Source of the DNA: Thiobacillus sp.
Lineage (GTDB): Bacteria > Pseudomonadota > Gammaproteobacteria > Burkholderiales > Thiobacillaceae
DNA: 64,000 bases
NCBI GenBank assembly: GCA_030692355.1
Contig: JAUYCF010000041.1
Location: 1-64,000 of the forward strand
Direction of reading: 5' to 3'
Below, piece by piece: positions 18,618 through 26,487 of the stretch. The notes below the pieces were generated by a model. That model saw only the letters and a list, made by a program, of their open reading frames with translations, was not told the DNA's origin and did no database searches. Position 1 is the stretch's first letter; each line of letters begins with the position of its first letter. The position numbers were made by a program, and so were the translations under genes.

Positions 18618-18633
18618 CCCTCACCCCTCACCC
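18606..18633 (-). repeat. Four tandem GGGTGAG heptamers at the prfA/prmC junction
   Basis: On the coding (minus) strand GGGTGAG occurs four times in a row. The repeat supplies the prfA stop (TGA), a GAGGGG ribosome-site-like sequence and the prmC GTG start. Because 7 is not a multiple of 3, the TGA falls in all three frames. Confidence 0.85.
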
Positions 18634-19703
18634 GACAGCGTCGCCAGCAGCTCTGCCTGATGCTCGGCCGCCAATCCATCCAGCAGTTCGGTGAGATCGC
18701 CGTCCATCACCGCGTCGATCTTGTACAGCGTGAGGTTGATGCGGTGGTCGGTGATGCGGCCTTGCGGGAAGTTGTAGGTGCGGATGCGGTCGGAGCGGTC
18801 GCCGGTTCCGACCAGCCCCTTCCGGGTGCTCGCCTCGGCGGCGTGCTGCGCCTGGATTTCGCGGTCTTTCAGGCGCGCCGCCAGGACGCTCATGGCCTGT
18901 GCCCTGTTCTTGTGCTGCGAGCGGTCGTCCTGGCATTCCACCACCAGCCCGGTCGGCAGGTGGGTGATGCGCACCGCCGAATCGGTCTTGTTGATGTGCT
19001 GGCCACCCGCGCCGGAGGCACGGTAGGTGTCGATGCGCAGGTCGGCCGGGTTGATGTCGACTTCGCCGACTTCGTCGGCTTCCGGCATCACCGCCACCGT
19101 GCAGGCCGAGGTGTGGATGCGGCCCTGCGATTCGGTTTCCGGCACGCGCTGGACGCGGTGGCCGCCGGATTCGAACTTCAGTCGCGAATACGCACCGTGG
19201 CCGACGATGCGGAGGATGGCTTCCTTGCAGCCGCCGACCTCGCCGGGATTTTCCGACACCACTTCGACCTTCCACCCCTGCCGCTCGGCATAGCGCACGT
19301 ACATGCGCAGCAGGCTGCCGGCGAACAGCGCGGATTCGTCGCCGCCGGTGCCGGCGCGGATTTCAAGAAAAATGTTGCGCTCGTCGTTGGGATCCGTCGG
19401 CAGCAGCGCGGTTTGCAGTTTGGTTTCCAGTTGCGCGATACGGCTGGCGCTGTCGGTCAGTTCGGCTTCGGCGAGCCCGCGCAGCTCCGGGTCGGCGAGC
19501 ATTTCGCCCGCGGCGTCACGGTCGGCCTCGACCTGCCGGTACTGGCGATACAGCGCCACCACCGGGGTGAGGTCCGCATGTTCGCGGGTGAGCCTGCGGT
19601 AGCTGTCCATGTCGCCGGCAATTTCCGGCTGCGACAACAGGGCGTCGAGCTCCTCCAGCCGCTCGTCGGCGCGAGCAAGCTTGTCCGCCAGCGATGCCTT
19701 CAT
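18621..19703 (-). CDS. prfA: Peptide chain release factor 1
   Basis: A 360-residue factor that reads UAA and UAG and releases the finished protein. The domain order is an N-terminal helical domain ([20 protein letters not shown]), the codon-recognition domain around [20 protein letters not shown], and the catalytic loop [16 protein letters not shown] containing GGQ, near residue 230. I chose the ATG at 19703 because it matches the family start and overlaps the hemA stop as ATGA. The protein ends TLSGEG within the heptamer repeat. Confidence 0.95.
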   Translation of the reverse strand: MKASLADKLARADERLEELDALLSQPEIAGDMDSYRRLTREHADLTPVVALYRQYRQVEADRDAAGEMLADPELRGLAEAELTDSASRIAQLETKLQTALLPTDPNDERNIFLEIRAGTGGDESALFAGSLLRMYVRYAERQGWKVEVVSENPGEVGGCKEAILRIVGHGAYSRLKFESGGHRVQRVPETESQGRIHTSACTVAVMPEADEVGEVDINPADLRIDTYRASGAGGQHINKTDSAVRITHLPTGLVVECQDDRSQHKNRAQAMSVLAARLKDREIQAQHAAEASTRKGLVGTGDRSDRIRTYNFPQGRITDHRINLTLYKIDAVMDGDLTELLDGLAAEHQAELLATLSGEG

Positions 19704-20950
19704 TCGTGATGCAGCCCGTACAGCTGGCTGATGTAGCGCGCGCACTGCGAACGATCCTCGCTGTGTGCGTGGCTGAGTGCGTGGGTGGGGGCGTGCAGCA
19801 GCTTGTTGGTCAGGGCGTGGCTCAGGGCTTCGAGCACGATACGCGGATCGTCGCCGTGCGCCAGCGCCTTTTCGGCCTTTTCGATTTCGTGGCGGCGGTG
19901 GCGCTCGGCGTTGTCGCGCAGCGCGCGGATCACCGGAACCAGCTCGCGGCCTTCCATCCAGTGCACGAAGCTTGCCACACTGGTTTCGATAATCGCCTCG
20001 GCCTGTGCCACCTGGGCGACGCGGTTGTCCATGCCTTCGCGCACCACCTGGCCCAGGTCGTCCACGCTGTAGAGGAAGACGTCGTTCATGTCGGCGACTT
20101 CGGCTTCAACGTCGCGCGGAACGGCCAGGTCGACGATGAAAATCGGGCGGTGGCGGCGCTGCCGGATCGCGCGCTCCAGCATGCCCTTGCCGAGGATAGG
20201 CAGCGGGCTCGCGGTGGAGGTGACGATGATGTCGTAGGCCGGCAGCTCGTCGGGCAGCGCGGTAAGCGGGATCACCCCGGCGTTGAATCGCTCGGCCAGC
20301 GGACGCGCGCGTTCGGCGGTGCGGTTGGCCACCGTCATGCGGCGCGGGTGCTGCGCGGCGAAGTGGGTGATGCACAGCTCGATCATCTCGCCGGCGCCGA
20401 TGAACAGGCAGGCCTGATCCTTGATGCTGGGGAAGATGCGCTCGGCCAGGCGCACCGCGGCGGCGGCCATCGATACCGAGTTGGCGCCGATTGCGGTGCT
20501 GCTGCGCACCTCCTTGGCCACCGAGAAAGTGCGCTGGAACAGCTTGTGCAACAGCAGGCCGAGGGTGCCGGCTTTCTCGGCGGCCTGTGCCGCCTGCTTC
20601 ATCTGCCCGAGGATTTGCGTCTCCCCCAGCACCATCGAGTCGAGTCCGGCGGCGACGCGAAACGCGTGCTGCGCGGCCTTTTCGCGCGACAGCGCATACA
20701 GGTAGGGCGCGAGCTCGCGCCGCTCGATGCGATGGAAATCGGCCAGCCATTGCGTTACGTCGTCTGGCGAGGGCGTGTTGACGTACAGCTCGGTGCGGTT
20801 ACAGGTCGACAGGATGGCGACTTCCGATGCGCGCTGGCTTTGTGTCAGCTCGTGCAACGCCTGCACCAGCTTGTCGGGGCCGAACGCCACCTGCTCGCGG
20901 ATGGCGAGCGGCGCGGTGTGATGGTTGACCCCGAGGGCGAGAAGCTGCAT
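19700..20950 (-). CDS. hemA: Glutamyl-tRNA reductase
   Basis: A 416-residue NADPH enzyme making glutamate-1-semialdehyde from glutamyl-tRNA, the first step of C5 tetrapyrrole synthesis. It shows [14 protein letters not shown] at the start, the catalytic cysteine in [25 protein letters not shown], the Rossmann site [12 protein letters not shown] and the helical dimerisation domain at the C-terminus. The need for siroheme by DsrAB and haem by DsrJ and DsrM makes this flux relevant here. hemA-prfA-prmC is a common proteobacterial operon. Confidence 0.95.
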   Translation of the reverse strand: MQLLALGVNHHTAPLAIREQVAFGPDKLVQALHELTQSQRASEVAILSTCNRTELYVNTPSPDDVTQWLADFHRIERRELAPYLYALSREKAAQHAFRVAAGLDSMVLGETQILGQMKQAAQAAEKAGTLGLLLHKLFQRTFSVAKEVRSSTAIGANSVSMAAAAVRLAERIFPSIKDQACLFIGAGEMIELCITHFAAQHPRRMTVANRTAERARPLAERFNAGVIPLTALPDELPAYDIIVTSTASPLPILGKGMLERAIRQRRHRPIFIVDLAVPRDVEAEVADMNDVFLYSVDDLGQVVREGMDNRVAQVAQAEAIIETSVASFVHWMEGRELVPVIRALRDNAERHRRHEIEKAEKALAHGDDPRIVLEALSHALTNKLLHAPTHALSHAHSEDRSQCARYISQLYGLHHE

Positions 20951-20990
20951 GACGGCAGATGGCCGAAATAATGAAGACGGTTATTTTACT

Positions 20991-21905
20991 TTACCTGCCG
21001 CCCAAGCTGCGCGCGGGTGGATTCAAATCAAAGCGCAGGCGGTCGTAATAGCGCCCGCGATAGAGCAGGCGGCGGTGTTGGGGGGAATCGGAAAATCCGT
21101 TGCGGGTGTGCGGAACATTGTTGCAGACGAGGCCCATGCCGGGGCGCAGGCGGGCGGTAAGGGTGTATTCCGAGCCGGCGAGGATGTCGGCCAGGGTTCT
21201 GGCCGCAGCTTGGGTGACGGCGTCCCCTTTCCACACGATGGAGCGGGTGCGCGCGGTGTAGCGCATGGTAAGAAAGCCCTGCTCGGGATCGACCGCGAAC
21301 ACCGGCCCGCTCTGTTCTGCACGGGCAATGTTGTCCTCGTCCATGCGCGCGGGGATGGTCATTGCATCGGGCTGCATCAGCGCGGCGACATAATCGGGGC
21401 TGGCGTCGCGCAGCTGGATATAGGCGATTTCATGATCGAGCAGGGCGTTCTCGCCGCCTTCTTCGGCGTCCTGCGCGCAGTGCAGGGTCATGCCGAGGAT
21501 GCGGCGGTCGGGCGCATTGTAGTAGCCGTCGGTGTGCCAGTTGATCGGCTTGCGGGTGTAGGGGATGAACTCGCCGCGCCCGCCGCCCTCGCCGTCCGCC
21601 GGGGTGATGCTGGAGAGCCCGTCATCATCGGCAAGGTAGTTGCCCTCCAGGCGGACCAGGCCAAGCTGCTGCCCTAGCTGTTTGGGGATCGACTTGTCGG
21701 CGGCGGGCAGGTGCGGCGCGCTGTAGATCGCCATGTTGGCGCGCGCGCAGCGGGTTTCGAGGGCGTCGATCTCATCCGGGGTGAGGTGGCGCGGATCGGC
21801 CAGCGGCACGATCAGTTCGTCGACGCTGCGCGGGTAGGCGGCAAGCCGTGCAGCGCGCCAGGCGCGGTAGCCGCTCTCGTTGGCCAGATCGAACGGCGAC
21901 GGCAT
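20991..21905 (-). CDS. TauD/TfdA-like Fe(II)/2-oxoglutarate dioxygenase
   Basis: A 304-residue protein of the TauD/TfdA family. The metal site HTDGYYN gives the HxD pair (~residue 123). The distal histidine is likely in NNVPHTRNGF, with the 2-oxoglutarate arginine in QHRRLLYRGRYYDR. TauD family members oxidise small substrates such as sulfonates; the substrate here cannot be read. It is the last gene of the six-gene operon that diverges from dsrA and lies 6 bp after the 206-aa unknown protein. A link to organosulfur breakdown is tempting but only inferred. Confidence 0.72.
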   Translation of the reverse strand: MPSPFDLANESGYRAWRAARLAAYPRSVDELIVPLADPRHLTPDEIDALETRCARANMAIYSAPHLPAADKSIPKQLGQQLGLVRLEGNYLADDDGLSSITPADGEGGGRGEFIPYTRKPINWHTDGYYNAPDRRILGMTLHCAQDAEEGGENALLDHEIAYIQLRDASPDYVAALMQPDAMTIPARMDEDNIARAEQSGPVFAVDPEQGFLTMRYTARTRSIVWKGDAVTQAAARTLADILAGSEYTLTARLRPGMGLVCNNVPHTRNGFSDSPQHRRLLYRGRYYDRLRFDLNPPARSLGGR

Positions 21906-21911
21906 TTGAAA

Positions 21912-22532
21912 TTACTCCGGCGGCAGCATGTCGGGCGAGCCGAAACCGCGCTTGACCGGCGCGTCGGACAGGAGGCCCTTGAAGCTCTTCCTTACCGTGC
22001 CCATCATCTCGGGCATTTCGATGTCCATGATCTGGTCCATGATCCAGGTCTTGTCGTCGTCGCCCATCTCCTCGCGGATCTGCAGGCCGAGGAAGCGCAG
22101 TGCGGGGAAGCTGGCCTTGTCGTCGTCGGGGAACTCGAACTCGGCATAGTCGGCAAAGCGGCGGTTCAGGAAGTCGATGAATTCGGCCTTGAAGTTGCGG
22201 CCGGGATCGGGGCCGACCGACTCGATGATGTTTTCCTCCATCACCTCGCCCAGCCGGTTGGCGATCGCCTGCAGCACTTCGACGCGGCGCTCGGGCGTCT
22301 GCGAGGAATAGGCCATGCGGTCGCAGTAATGCGCCAGGAAGGCGACAAACTCGGCGATCAGCTTGAAGCCGCGCGCCGGGGTGATGATGTCGTAGTTTTC
22401 GCGGCCGAGGTTGTCGACGGCCTTGTCGGCGACGCGCCAGATGGTCGAGGCGACCGAACTGGCGATTTCCACGGCGCTGCGTTCGCCGTCCCTCTTGAAC
22501 CAGATGGTGCGGACTTTGACGGGTTTGACCAT
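21912..22532 (-). CDS. Conserved unknown protein of the sulfur operon (206 aa)
   Basis: I do not recognise this protein. It is soluble, largely helical and acidic, with no signal peptide or membrane segment. Features are an early basic strand (MVKPVKVRTIWFKRDGE), a helical core (GFKLIAEFVAFLAHYCDRM, VEVLQAIANRLGEVMEENI), an acidic stretch (FEFPDDDKASFP) and a C-terminus with SFKGLLSDAPVKRGFGSPDM. It has a single cysteine (HYCDRM). It lies 12 bp after the sulfurtransferase and 6 bp before the dioxygenase, so it belongs to the same transcription unit. Composition matches its neighbours, so it is a real gene. Confidence 0.7.
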   Translation of the reverse strand: MVKPVKVRTIWFKRDGERSAVEIASSVASTIWRVADKAVDNLGRENYDIITPARGFKLIAEFVAFLAHYCDRMAYSSQTPERRVEVLQAIANRLGEVMEENIIESVGPDPGRNFKAEFIDFLNRRFADYAEFEFPDDDKASFPALRFLGLQIREEMGDDDKTWIMDQIMDIEMPEMMGTVRKSFKGLLSDAPVKRGFGSPDMLPPE

Positions 22533-22544
22533 GAGCGTTTTCCT

Positions 22545-23393
22545 TTATTCGCCGGTGGCAACGGGGCGCGCGGGATCGGTGATCCATTCGCTCCATGAAC
22601 CGGGGTAGAGCCGTGAACCGGGAAGGCCGGCGATTTCCATCGCCAGAATGTTGTGGCAGGCGGTGACGCCGGAGCCGCACATGTGGATGACCTGCCAGGC
22701 CGGCTTGCCTTTCAGCAGCGCCTGATAATTCTCGCGCAACGCCTCGGGCGGCAGGTAGGTGCCGTCCACGTCGAGGTTTTCGTCAAACGGCCAGTTGATG
22801 GCGCCGGGCACGTGCCCGGCCACCGGGTCGAGCGGCTCGAATTCGCCGGAGAAGCGGCGATCCGGACGCGCGTCGATAATGAGTTGCTCGCCGGTCTGCG
22901 ACGCACGCAATACTTCGTCCGCCGCCGCGATCTGGGTGGGTTCGGGCAGGCAGGCGCAAGCCGCCCTTTGCGGTGTCGGCACCTCGGCATTGAGCGGGCG
23001 TTTTTCACGCGTCCACTTTGGATAGCCGCCGTCCAGTAGCGCCACCCCGGGGTGACCGAGCCAGCGCATCATCCACCACAGCCGCACGGCCATCGAGCCA
23101 TAACTGTCGTCGTACACCACCACCTGCCTGTTGACGCCGACCCCCCACGCGCAGAGCTTTTCGGCCAGCGCGCGGGGATCGGGCAGCGGGTGCCGCCCCG
23201 TGGTTTCGCCGACGGGGGCGGAAAGATCGTCGTCCAGATGAACATAGCGTGCGCCCGGGATATGGGCTTTCGCATAGGCCTGGCGGCCGGCATCGGGATC
23301 GGTCAGGGTGAAACGGCAATCCAGAATGATCCAGTTCGGGTCATCCAGATGCGCGGCCAGGTCTTCGGTGGTGACGAGGGTGTTGGAAAACAT
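22545..23393 (-). CDS. sseA: Thiosulfate/3-mercaptopyruvate sulfurtransferase (SseA type)
   Basis: A 282-residue tandem-rhodanese enzyme. The inactive N-terminal domain covers residues 1-140 (WIILDCRFTLTDPDAGRQAYAKAHIPGA). The catalytic C-terminal domain carries CGSGVTACHNILAME, whose cysteine forms the persulfide; the CGSGVTA loop is the form found in mercaptopyruvate-preferring SseA. No signal peptide is seen, so it acts in the cytoplasm. In this operon, next to a DsrC-like protein and opposite dsr, it probably mobilises sulfane sulfur for carriers rather than detoxifying cyanide. A CTAG-rich repeat fills the gap between it and the upstream DsrC-like gene. Confidence 0.85.
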   Translation of the reverse strand: MFSNTLVTTEDLAAHLDDPNWIILDCRFTLTDPDAGRQAYAKAHIPGARYVHLDDDLSAPVGETTGRHPLPDPRALAEKLCAWGVGVNRQVVVYDDSYGSMAVRLWWMMRWLGHPGVALLDGGYPKWTREKRPLNAEVPTPQRAACACLPEPTQIAAADEVLRASQTGEQLIIDARPDRRFSGEFEPLDPVAGHVPGAINWPFDENLDVDGTYLPPEALRENYQALLKGKPAWQVIHMCGSGVTACHNILAMEIAGLPGSRLYPGSWSEWITDPARPVATGE

Positions 23394-23402
23394 AGGTGGG
23401 GA

Positions 23403-23502
23403 ACTAGGAGCTAGGAGCTAGGAAATAGGAATTAGGGGCTAGGGGAGTGGGGCCAGCGTGCTGAACCCCCTGGATCCTAGCCCCTAGATCCTAGTCCCTA
23501 GA
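23403..23502. repeat. CTAG-rich heptamer repeat block
   Basis: This gap between the DsrC-like and sulfurtransferase genes is filled with CTAGGAG/CTAGGGG-type heptamers. Their partial inverse (CTAGCCCCTAGATCCTAG) stands at the far side. The tetranucleotide CTAG, normally scarce in such genomes, occurs about eight times. A closely similar block lies at 55861-55986 between purH and purD. Confidence 0.8.
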
Positions 23503-23835
23503 TCAGTAGCCGCCCTTGCCGAAAGGCTTGGGCAGGCCGGCGACGCGGCAACCCTGGCGAGCCGGCATGTTGGGGAACAGCTCATACAGCTTTTTCTTCC
23601 AGTCGGTGCCCGGATGGAGTTCCTGTATTTCGGCCAGCATGTTGCGGAAGTTGGGGGTTTGGCCGTCGTCCTTGTATTTTTCGCGCAGATAGTTGATGAC
23701 CTGCCAGTGCTCGTCGGTCAGCGTGATTTTCTCCGCCGCGGCGATGACCGGGGGGACATCGTCACTGAAATTGGCTTCCAGCAGAAAGTCCTCATCGCCG
23801 GTTTCGAGTTCTTCGCCATTTACAACATAAGACAT
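23503..23835 (-). CDS. DsrC-family protein lacking the penultimate cysteine
   Basis: A 110-residue member of the DsrC/TusE family (VNGEELETGDEDFL, LTDEHWQVINYLREKY, NMLAEIQELHPGTDWKKKLYELFP). True DsrC has two cysteines on its C-terminal arm, one being the next-to-last residue. Here the arm reads GCRVAGLPKPFGKGGY: the inner cysteine is kept and the terminal one is gone. It therefore cannot form the trisulfide/disulfide used by DsrC in sulfite reduction or oxidation. It may bind a single persulfide, or act in sulfur relay or regulation. The bona fide DsrC is encoded at 28730. It lies inside the divergent six-gene operon. Confidence 0.85.
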   Translation of the reverse strand: MSYVVNGEELETGDEDFLLEANFSDDVPPVIAAAEKITLTDEHWQVINYLREKYKDDGQTPNFRNMLAEIQELHPGTDWKKKLYELFPNMPARQGCRVAGLPKPFGKGGY

Positions 23836-23859
23836 GTTTTCTCCTTTTTCGGGTTGGTT

Positions 23860-24516
23860 TCAGAAATTCGCCTGAACCACAGGCGCGATGGATTTATGCG
23901 GGATGAAAATCCCGCAGCCTAACAGGCGGTTGCGCCCCAAGCCCTCGTCCTGCAGTTGCAGCGACTTGTGCGGCGGTACGTCGTGGAGCATCAGGCTATA
24001 ACCATGGAGGGGGCCGGATGCGCTTTGCAGCATTTGCGGCATGCCGCAGATAAACCCGCAACGCAGCTGGAAATGACCATCCAGTTCGCGCATCACGTCC
24101 TGCACGAATTGTTCTTCAGTGGCGCTGCCCGTGTCAACGAAATGGGCGTAGATGTTGCTGAACGGGCTGAATTCACGGGCCTTGAAACTGCCGATGTGCA
24201 GGGCGTGACCAGCCAGATCAAGCTTTTGTCCGACCAGTTTCCGCATGTCGGCCGTCCGCGTCCTTGGCACGCGCAGAAACAGTTTGGTGCGCCGGTTGAT
24301 GTTGAGCGAGGCGTCGCCACTGTTGGTTTCGGCACCTTTCAGGTGCTGGATGCCGGTGGCGCTGTTCTCGTTCAGCCACGGCAGCAGGTCCTGCAACGCA
24401 TCCGCGAGCATCTGCGCATTGTCGGTCGGGATGGTCGTGCCGGCCAGATCGAACTGCAGATCGATCATGTGGGGCGTGTATGTCTCGGGCTTGTTTTCCG
24501 GCCAATCCCAGTTCAT
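23860..24516 (-). CDS. Cas6/Cmx6-like RAMP-family protein in a sulfur operon
   Basis: A 218-residue protein resembling the Cas6/Cmx6 family annotated from type I-MYXAN CRISPR systems. Supporting stretches are MIDLQFDLAGTTIP, LFLRVPRTRTADMRKL and the C-terminal glycine-rich loop GLGRNRLLGCGIFIPHKS. That loop fits the RAMP pattern GxG-x5-GxG exactly. No CRISPR array and no other cas gene are present in the window. I chose the ATG at 24516, which overlaps the stop of the upstream 73-aa gene (ATGA). It sits among sulfur-trafficking genes, 24 bp before the DsrC-like gene. RNA cleavage is not shown; a catalytic histidine cannot be assigned with confidence. Confidence 0.68.
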   Translation of the reverse strand: MNWDWPENKPETYTPHMIDLQFDLAGTTIPTDNAQMLADALQDLLPWLNENSATGIQHLKGAETNSGDASLNINRRTKLFLRVPRTRTADMRKLVGQKLDLAGHALHIGSFKAREFSPFSNIYAHFVDTGSATEEQFVQDVMRELDGHFQLRCGFICGMPQMLQSASGPLHGYSLMLHDVPPHKSLQLQDEGLGRNRLLGCGIFIPHKSIAPVVQANF

Positions 24517-24734
24517 GGCGCGTCTCCCGCATGATCGCGGGCCCAGGCCTGCATGATGTCGGCCCATTTCTGCGCGCTGACCGGGTCGACGTCGAAAATG
24601 GTGAAGCGCTTGTTTTCGCGGATACGGATACGCAGGAAGGGCACGCCGCCCGACTCGTGGGTCAGGTGCTGGAACTCGACCTCCTGGCCGCCGAAAGGCA
24701 GGCGCATTTTGTCTAGGGGGGTGATTTCAGGCAT
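24513..24734 (-). CDS. Small conserved unknown protein (73 aa), first gene of the divergent operon
   Basis: A 73-residue soluble protein that I do not recognise (EITPLDKMRLPFGGQEVEFQ, GVPFLRIRIRENKRFTIFDV, AQKWADIMQAWA). The pattern of short strands followed by one amphipathic helix suggests a small alpha/beta fold. It is coupled to the Cas6-like gene by a 4-bp overlap, so the two products are likely made together and may form a complex. It is the promoter-proximal gene of the operon facing dsrA across about 386 bp. Confidence 0.62.
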   Translation of the reverse strand: MPEITPLDKMRLPFGGQEVEFQHLTHESGGVPFLRIRIRENKRFTIFDVDPVSAQKWADIMQAWARDHAGDAP

Positions 24735-24861
24735 GGAATTTCATCCGCGGTGCTCCAGGTTTCATCGGTGTCCTGTTTTGCCTGGCGCACATGGTTTTTA
24801 AAGGCAGGTATGCGTTTATGAGGGCAACGCATGCTATTTCAACCCCATTTTTGGCAAGGGC

Positions 24862-24897
24862 TTGCCTTAATAATAATATCCCAATATTCTTATTGGG
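24862..24897 (+). promoter_or_regulatory. Candidate dsr promoter with overlapping palindrome
   Basis: TTGCCT at 24862-24867 and TATTCT at 24885-24890 are 17 bp apart, a plausible sigma-70 pair in an AT-rich patch. A perfect inverted repeat CCCAATA-TTCT-TATTGGG (24880-24897) covers the -10 element, as an operator would. A start here would leave a 5' leader of about 220 nt before dsrA. Both roles are inferred. Confidence 0.4.
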
Positions 24898-24967
24898 TGC
24901 GGTGGCAGGCGTGTAATGTCTCATTCTTTGCCTGAATGAGGCATACCCGTGTTGGGGAAATCGCCAT

Positions 24968-25005
24968 ACCCCATGTGGGTAGGTGTCGACCTACCGCAAT
25001 GGGGT
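24968..25005. promoter_or_regulatory. Long palindrome upstream of dsrA
   Basis: Two 17-nt arms (ACCCCATGTGGGTAGGT and ACCTACCGCAATGGGGT) surround a GTCG tetraloop. They pair over 7 inner and 7 outer positions, with only the central three mismatched. It lies about 115 bp before dsrA. It could be a protein operator or, within the leader RNA, a stem-loop. Confidence 0.55.
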
Positions 25006-25120
25006 GGGTGATTTACCCATGAGAATGATGGTGGCGCGGCTGTCCAGCCAATAAGATGTTGAATATACCGTTGAGCTGTCTGCTGAGCGGGCACTTCGAA
25101 TTTTCTAGGAGATGAAGATA

Positions 25121-26422
25121 ATGGCAAAGCAAATGATTGATACGCCCAATCTGGACGAGCTCGAGAAAGGCCCGTGGCCCAGCTTCGTGACCGGCTTCAA
25201 GCGTCTGGCCAAGGAAAACGACATGATGGTTGACCTGATGGGTCAGCTGGAAACGTCCTACCAGCACATGAAGGGGTACTGGAAGGGCGGTACGGTCGGC
25301 GTGTTCGGTTACGGCGGCGGCATCATTCCGCGCTTTACCGAGCTGAAGGATGAAAACCACAAGCCGCTGTTCCCCGAGGCGGCCGAATTCCATACCCTGC
25401 GCATCATGCCGCCGGCCGGCATGCATTACACCTCCAACCTGCTGCGCGAGATGTGCGACGCCTGGATGGAAACCGGTGGTTCGGGCATGATCGCGTTCCA
25501 CGGCCAGTCCGGCGACATCATGCTGCAGGGCTGCAAGACGGAAGATGTCCAGAAGGCCTTCGACAGGTTCAACGACATGGGCTTCGACCTTGGCGGCGCC
25601 GGCCCCGCGCTGCGTACGTCGATGTCCTGCGTGGGCGCTGCCCGCTGCGAAATGTCCTGCTTCGACGAGGCCAAGGCCCTGCGTATCGTCATCAACAACA
25701 ACATCGACGACATGCATCGCCCGTCCCTGCCGTACAAGTTCAAGTTCAAGTTCTCCGGCTGCCCGAACGACTGCGTCAACGCCATTCAGCGTTCCGACAT
25801 GGCCACCATCGGCACCTGGCGCGACAACATCCGCGTCAACGAGGCGCAGGTTCAGGATTATTACAAGGCGCACGGCATGTCCGATCTCGTCAACGACGTG
25901 ATCAGCAAGTGCCCGACCAAGGCCATCACCCTGGTTGCCGCTGACAAGGTTGTCGCCAGCGACACCGTGTCGGTTGCCAAGCTGGGCGACGGCAATGCCC
26001 TGTGCATCGACAACAAGAACTGCGTGCGCTGCATGCATTGTCTGAACGTCATTCCCGGCGGCCTGCTGCCCGGCAACGACAAGGGCGTCACCATCCTGGT
26101 GGGCGGCAAGAGCGTGCTGAAGATCGGTGCGACCATGGGTACCGTGGTGATTCCGTTCATGAAGATGGAGTCCGACGAGGACTTCGAAAAGCTGAACGAG
26201 CTGTCGCGCAACATCATCGACTTCTTCGCGGAAAACGCGCTGGAGCATGAGCGCACCGGCGAAATGATCGAGCGTATCGGCCTGGCCAACTTCCTGGAAG
26301 GCCTGGATATTCCGGTCGATCCCAACATGATCAGCCAGCCGCGCGCCAACCCGTACTTCCGTGGCGACGACTGGGATGAGCAGGTCGAGAAGTGGAACGA
26401 GCACAAGCAGTCAGCCGCCTAA
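25121..26422 (+). CDS. dsrA: Reverse dissimilatory sulfite reductase alpha subunit
   Basis: A 433-residue subunit of the cytoplasmic siroheme sulfite reductase, here working in the oxidative direction. The cluster/siroheme ligands are CVGAARCEMSC and FSGCPNDC. An inserted ferredoxin domain near residue 290 has CIDNKNCVRCMHCLNVIP. I chose the ATG at 25121 over 25112 because an AGGAG lies 9 nt upstream of it. It heads the dsr operon after a long regulatory gap. The oxidative direction is inferred from dsrEFH and dsrL, which reductive sulfate reducers lack. Confidence 0.96.
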   Translation: MAKQMIDTPNLDELEKGPWPSFVTGFKRLAKENDMMVDLMGQLETSYQHMKGYWKGGTVGVFGYGGGIIPRFTELKDENHKPLFPEAAEFHTLRIMPPAGMHYTSNLLREMCDAWMETGGSGMIAFHGQSGDIMLQGCKTEDVQKAFDRFNDMGFDLGGAGPALRTSMSCVGAARCEMSCFDEAKALRIVINNNIDDMHRPSLPYKFKFKFSGCPNDCVNAIQRSDMATIGTWRDNIRVNEAQVQDYYKAHGMSDLVNDVISKCPTKAITLVAADKVVASDTVSVAKLGDGNALCIDNKNCVRCMHCLNVIPGGLLPGNDKGVTILVGGKSVLKIGATMGTVVIPFMKMESDEDFEKLNELSRNIIDFFAENALEHERTGEMIERIGLANFLEGLDIPVDPNMISQPRANPYFRGDDWDEQVEKWNEHKQSAA

Positions 26423-26487
26423 TTTTTGCTTACCCCGTGTTTCGGCGCGAGCCGGGATCCGTGTATAAATCAAGTTGGAGATAAAAC

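Noticed and set aside
23860-24516. A CRISPR-Cas locus around the Cas6-like gene
   Set aside because: No array and no other cas gene in the 64 kb; neighbours are sulfur genes.
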